Assembly: GCA_018398585.1 (NCBI GenBank)
Contig: JAGTTD010000010.1
Span: 17,916,005 to 17,980,004 of the forward strand
DNA from: Simmondsia chinensis
Lineage: Eukaryota > Streptophyta > Magnoliopsida > Caryophyllales > Simmondsiaceae
DNA: 64,000 bases
Reading direction: 5' to 3'
The number at the start of each line of letters is the position of its first letter. The first letter of the stretch is position 1. Made by a program: the position numbers and the translations under genes. The notes beneath the pieces are model-generated. The model worked only from the letters and a program-made list of their open reading frames with translations, did not search any database and was not told where the DNA came from. Positions 59,734 through 64,000 of this stretch are shown here, piece by piece.

Positions 59734-61344
59734 TTGTCCTGCCTTTCTTTGGTACTCCCATTTATGGTGAGAATGTGTGTTCATCCTAAAACTAATACTT
59801 ATGCCACTGGTTCTAATTTCTACTCAGGGCTTGCATTTCCTCAAAACCATTTTCAATCTGTCGCTACTCACCCAACTCCTATGATTGATTTTCCTTGGAT
59901 AATGGATAGTGGCGCCTCATCTCATATGACTAATAACCCTAATTTGGCTAAAATCTCTTAGTCCTTATAATGCTTGCAAAAAATATTAGTTGGCAATGGT
60001 GCCTGTTTATAAATTGCTGGGGTAGGATCTGGTTTTCTTAGTACACTTGTTGGTCTTTCAACATGCATAATGTCCTTTATATCCCTGGTCTCTCCACCAA
60101 TTTAATATTTGTCGGCCAATTCTGTAAAGATAATTGTTTCCCTTTAGAATTTGACTCGGGTCGTTTTTCCATTAAAAATGCTAAAATGATGTCTCTCGTA
60201 ATGTGCTAGCTCGGGGCCTCTTTTCTCCGTTCCTAAGTCATCCTCTACACATGTTTCATTAGTTGCTTCTAAAACTACACAGTCTCTCTAGTATCGTAGA
60301 CTTGGTCATCCCGGGCAGCCAATCTTATCCTCATTAGTTAAACACAAATTCATTTCCTTTTCAAGTTCTACCTTAGAGTCTAATCTTTGTCATGCTTGTC
60401 AATTGGGTAAACACAATCAATTACCCTTTCGGAAATCAGAGTTGAGTAGTTCTCAACCATTTGATATTGTTCATTCGAATGTATAGATATCTCCTATTTT
60501 CAGTTCCAGTGGTTATAAGTATTATTTGCTGCTTTTGGATGATTATTCTCACTATGTGTGGATTTACCCTATTCGTGCCAAATCTAAGGTGTTTGGTTTA
60601 TTTGTTCAGTTTCGTAATCTCATCTTAAATTAGTTTGGAGTTGAGATTAAGCACTTTTAGTGTGATAATGGAACTAAATACATTAATCACTATTTCAATG
60701 GCCTCTTTGCACAACAAGGCATTCTAAGTCAAGTTTCATGTCCACACACCTCACAACAGAATGGTAAAGCGAAGCGAATGCATAGACCAGTTGGAAATAT
60801 GATGAGATCTCTTCTATTGCTGACATGTATGCCTTTAGAGTACTGGGTTGAAGCTATGCTTGTTGTTACTTATATTATTAATCTCTTGCTCTCTACTTCC
60901 ATTAAGAGGAAGATCATGCTTCTGCACCTTTATAAAAATAAGGTTACATATGATCATCTTCGGGTTTTTGGATGTGCTTGTTATCCAAATTTAAGTGCTA
61001 TTGCACCGCATAAACTTGCTCCTTGATCCAGCTTGTGTGTTTTCTTGGGATATCCGCTTAATCATAAGGGCTATAAATGTCTTGATCTATTTACAAACAA
61101 AGTGATCATTTCTAGCCATGTCACCTTTGATGAAACAGATTTTCCAATTGCTAGGTTGGGAGCTACTTCACAGGTTACAATGTATCATCTTCAACAGATA
61201 TTCTCATTATCTCTTGCTTCATCTCTGTTTGTGGGGACGTCACCACCTGCCGTCCAACTAGACCCCGCTGCTACTGTCAACTGTGTGCCAACAACGATTG
61301 CCCCCCATCATGCACCTCACCGACGACATCTGATGCCACCATAA
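59734..61344 (+). pseudogene. Copia 3 protease and integrase
   Basis: The protease active site is in WIMDSGASSHMTNNPNLAK (about 59895). The GAG-pre-integrase zinc region at 60380-60430 has CHACQLGKHNQLPF. The integrase core follows: SSGYKYYLLLLDDYSHYVW, CDNGTKY, GILSQVSCPHTSQQNGKAKR (normally NGxAER). The tail is DHLRVFGCACYPNLSA and LCVFLGYPLNHKGYKCLD. At least four stops and several frame changes. Confidence 0.85.
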
Positions 61345-62989
61345 GTGATATCCCTACTCGTGAGCCATCTCCACCCCCGGCCGCCACCTGCACCCATTCC
61401 CTTAGTTCATCCTATGATCACTCGTTCTAAATTCGGTATAGTGAAGCCCCTTTTTAAACCCTTTATGTTTGCTGGTACTGTTATATCCAAAATTCCATAC
61501 TCTTATAAGCAGGCTCTTGAAGATGAAAATTGGAAAGCTACAATGCTTGATGAATATCAAGCTCTTTTACGCAACAATATTTGGACATTGGTACCTTGTC
61601 CTAATCATGCTAATGTCGTCGAGTCAAAATGGGTTTATCGGGTTAAGCAAACTCCAATAGGTCAGGTTGAACGCTACAAAGCTCGATTGGTAGCTCAGGG
61701 GTTCACACAATGTTACGGCATCGATTATGGTGAAACTTTCAGTTTTGTTATCAAGCCTGCTACAGTTCGTATTGTACTCACTATTGCCACTTCTCATAAG
61801 TGGCCCATTTATCAGCTTGACGTCAAAAATACTTTTCTGCATGGCACTTTGCATGAAGAGGTTTACATGAAGCAACCGCCTAGTTTTGTGGATTCTCAAT
61901 TTCTTGATTTTGTTTGCTAGTTGAACAAGTCTCTATATTGTCTTAAACAAGCACCTCGTGCATGGTATACTCAATTTGCTTCGTTTCTAGGGACTGATAT
62001 GGCCATCTTACTGGTGTATGTGGATGATATTGTTATCACTGCTTCTTAGATTCATTACTTCATGCATTACTTCACTCTCTTCGCTGTGAATTTGATATGA
62101 CAGATCTGGGACGTCTCAATTATTTTCTCAAAATTTCAGTATCGTATCTCTCTACAGGTCTATTTTTGTCTGAGTCAAAATATGCTCATGATCTTCTAGA
62201 TATGACTGATATGCTTTCATGCAAACCTGTTGCCACCCCTACTGATTCCAAATCCAAACTATCTTTGACTGATGGCGATCTTATGTCTGATCCTACTATG
62301 TACCGATCTGTTATAGGTGCCTTGCAATATTTTACCTTTACACGTCCTGATATTTCATATGTAGTACAAAAAGTGTTCCCTTTCATGCGCGTTCCTCACC
62401 TTCCACATTGGGTCACTGTAAAACGCATCCTTCGGTATATCAAGGGTACCTTAGATCATGGCTTGACTATATCTCCTTCCTCTTTAGATCAGCTTGTAGC
62501 TTATTCTAATGTTGATTGGGCATGCTATCTTGATACCGGCCACTCCACGTCTGGCTTTTGTTTTTTTTTTTTTTTTTTTTGGTTTGCAATACTATCTCCT
62601 GGCCTTCTAAACGTCAACTTACTATCTCTTGCTCTAGTGCAGAATCTGAGCATCGCACCATTGCCAATGTTGTTTCAGAATGTTGCTGGCTTCGCTCCTT
62701 ATTACATGAACTTGGTGTTTCTATTCCTTGAGCTACATTGGTTTATTGTGATAATCTTTCTGCTACATACTTGTCTACTAACCCCATGCAGCATGTTCGT
62801 ACTAAGCATATTGAAATTGGCATTCACTTTGTTTGGGAGTGTGGTCAGATGGGCCTTGTTCGAGTTCTTTACATTCCTTCTTCACAGCAGATTGCAAACA
62901 TGTTCACAAAAAGTCTTCCGCGTCACTTATTTCTTTTATTTAGAGACAATTTTTGCATTCGTTTATCTCCTACTTTGATTGAGGGGGGA
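61345..62989 (+). pseudogene. Copia 3 RT and RNase H
   Basis: RT: YSYKQALEDENWKATMLDEY, VESKWVYRVKQT, RYKARLVAQGFTQCYGIDYG, YQLDVKNTFLHGTLHEEVYM and the catalytic LLVYVDDIVITAS at 62010-62045. Before that motif, FASFLGTDM joins directly, so several tens of residues are deleted. RNase H: GALQYFTFTRPDISY, HSTSGFCFF interrupted by a T run at about 62561-62580, and KHIEIGIHFVWECG, ending near 62990. Stops at 61918 and 62048 and frame changes break it. Confidence 0.88.
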
Positions 62990-63132
62990 TGTTAGAATAT
63001 AATGTATAGGTTGTTAATATTTGTACATTGGGTCATCTGGGCCTAGGGCTTATGTAAACTTCCATTGTACTTTTCTTCTATAAATATATGAGAGGGCTCC
63101 TATCATTCAGTGGGTTCCTCATTATTCTTTCA
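62990..63132 (+). repeat. 3' LTR of copia 3
   Basis: 143-bp direct repeat of 59025-59167, immediately after the polypurine tract. Confidence 0.92.
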
Positions 63133-63558
63133 TTATTATTGCATTATATTACTTCATGAAAAATTTATGTATAGAAGAATTACATTACATTATTTATTTG
63201 TGTATTCATCATTTTGCAAGATTCAATGGGGGTTTCCATTATATACAAAATTCTAAATTCTCTACCCACGATTCTAAACCGTAATAATTCCGTAAAAATA
63301 AAACAATGGATTTATCATGAAGCAGTTTTCATGTTGTCAGACCATGAAATGGCAGCGAGATCAATGTAAACAATCTAATATAATTAAAGATTATCCATCT
63401 TGAATTGAATTTAATTCTGATGATTCAAGAGCTACCCATTTACAAATTTCATGACCTTGTAATAGACAAAGGGCCACGTAATTAAGAGATGGCGAATGAG
63501 GAGAATGCCTTATAGATAATTCATCATTTGATCAAATTTAAGTATAACTTAAAAACAC
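63133..63558. other. AT-rich non-coding stretch
   Basis: No gene or element recognised. Begins with the right TTATT duplication of copia 3. Confidence 0.55.
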
Positions 63559-63875
63559 TGTTATGATTCAAGTCTAAGCTTGAATCATAACCTAAGATAA
63601 TTCAAGAAATAGGATTGAGATGAGGAGAGAATTTGAGAAAAGAGATGAGAATAGAGAAATTAGGGTTGAGAAGAGAATAGAAGTTTCATTTCATTTCACA
63701 ATGCTTAATACAAGCTAAATCTTCCATATTTATACAAGATAGATACATACTTGGACAACTAAGGCTTAAGCCGCCAAAAAAGACCAACACAACTACTTGA
63801 GTTGAACACCCAACCTTTCCCGCCAAAACAACAAACGAAGACTAAAACCAAGAATCACTACTAACAATCATAACA
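63559..63875 (-). repeat. 3' LTR of right-edge gypsy element
   Basis: 317 bp from TGTTATGATTC to ATCATAACA on the plus strand. The LTR end carries a hairpin with a perfect 13-bp stem (63560-63572 with 63579-63591). A purine tract (GAAGGGGAGGGGA on the minus strand) lies beside it. Same design as the LTR at 29411. Confidence 0.85.
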
Positions 63876-63904
63876 ATCCCCTCCCCTTCAAAACATTCTT
63901 GGCC

Positions 63905-64000
63905 TCAAGAATGGAATTGAAGAAATTGACTACGATGGAAATGTAGAGGCTTCCAAGAATTGTGCTTATCATCCAAATTGGCCCACTGGACTAAGGCTTC
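63905..64000 (-). pseudogene. Gypsy pol C-terminal end, cut by the window edge
   Basis: The minus frame from the edge reads EALVQWANLDDKHNSWKPL and ends FLQFHS with a stop (about 63914). It matches the C-terminal end of the element at 29411-35881, so this is the 3' end of a related gypsy element whose body lies to the right. Open as far as visible. Confidence 0.8.

Larger units (their letters stand above)
59025..63132 (+). mobile_element. Ty1/copia LTR retrotransposon 3
   Basis: Two short LTRs of 143 bp (about 92% identical by hand count) start TGTTAGAATATAA and end ATTCTTTCA, with a perfect TTATT duplication (59020-59024 and 63133-63137). A Met-type primer-binding site and polypurine tract (GAGGGGGGA) are present. 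Protease, integrase, RT and RNase H occur in copia order on the plus strand. Most of gag is missing and stops are frequent. Total 4,108 bp. Confidence 0.93.

Overview
This window is nuclear DNA of a flowering plant, most likely a eudicot: it is AT-rich, and it holds plant-type LTR retrotransposons, a CACTA transposon, a FAR1-type fragment, a plastid rpoB fragment and a plant 5S rRNA sequence. I cannot name the species. I see no intact host gene. Almost everything is transposon DNA, much of it nested, and essentially every coding region is broken.

Layout. 1-2175: a decayed FAR1-like domain, a GTGATCAC minisatellite whose units switch strand, and the 3' end of a Ty3/gypsy element with its 3' LTR. 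4110-19887: a CACTA transposon of about 15.8 kb with inverted ends and GGCAACGGTT-type subterminal repeats. It carries a TNP2-like transposase and a TnpA/PTTA-like gene on the minus strand, and hosts a LINE tail, a cluster of non-autonomous hairpin-ended LTR elements and a poly(A) retroposon. 20770-21852: an element with inverted ends. 21903-26849: a decayed minus-strand Ty1/copia element.

27335-52536 is one large minus-strand Tat-lineage Ty3/gypsy element (target duplication ATATG at both outer edges). Younger elements split it: a plus-strand gypsy (29411-35881) that itself holds a solo LTR (30493-32054, duplication AAGGG); an LTR of about 1.3 kb (36419-37756); and a young minus-strand gypsy (41128-46833, duplication GCAAA, LTRs about 98% identical). 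The Tat element carries an antisense plant-mobile-domain gene, and its pol has lost the region from mid-RT to late integrase, with a piece of plastid rpoB sitting at the junction.

52537-64000: an LTR-like stretch with a 27-nt G run; a second minus-strand copia whose RT is split by a 1.8 kb solo LTR (duplication ATTCA); a SINE whose head is a nearly full 5S rRNA and whose tail is Au-SINE-like; a third, plus-strand copia (59025-63132, duplication TTATT); and the 3' end of a further minus-strand gypsy running off the right edge.

The elements do not form a pathway. The order of insertion can be read from who interrupts whom, and several gypsy and non-autonomous LTRs share a covarying hairpin at the LTR 3' end just before the primer-binding site. 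The most notable items are the 5S-headed SINE, the LTR-end hairpin, the plastid DNA at the pol deletion, and the antisense plant-mobile-domain gene.
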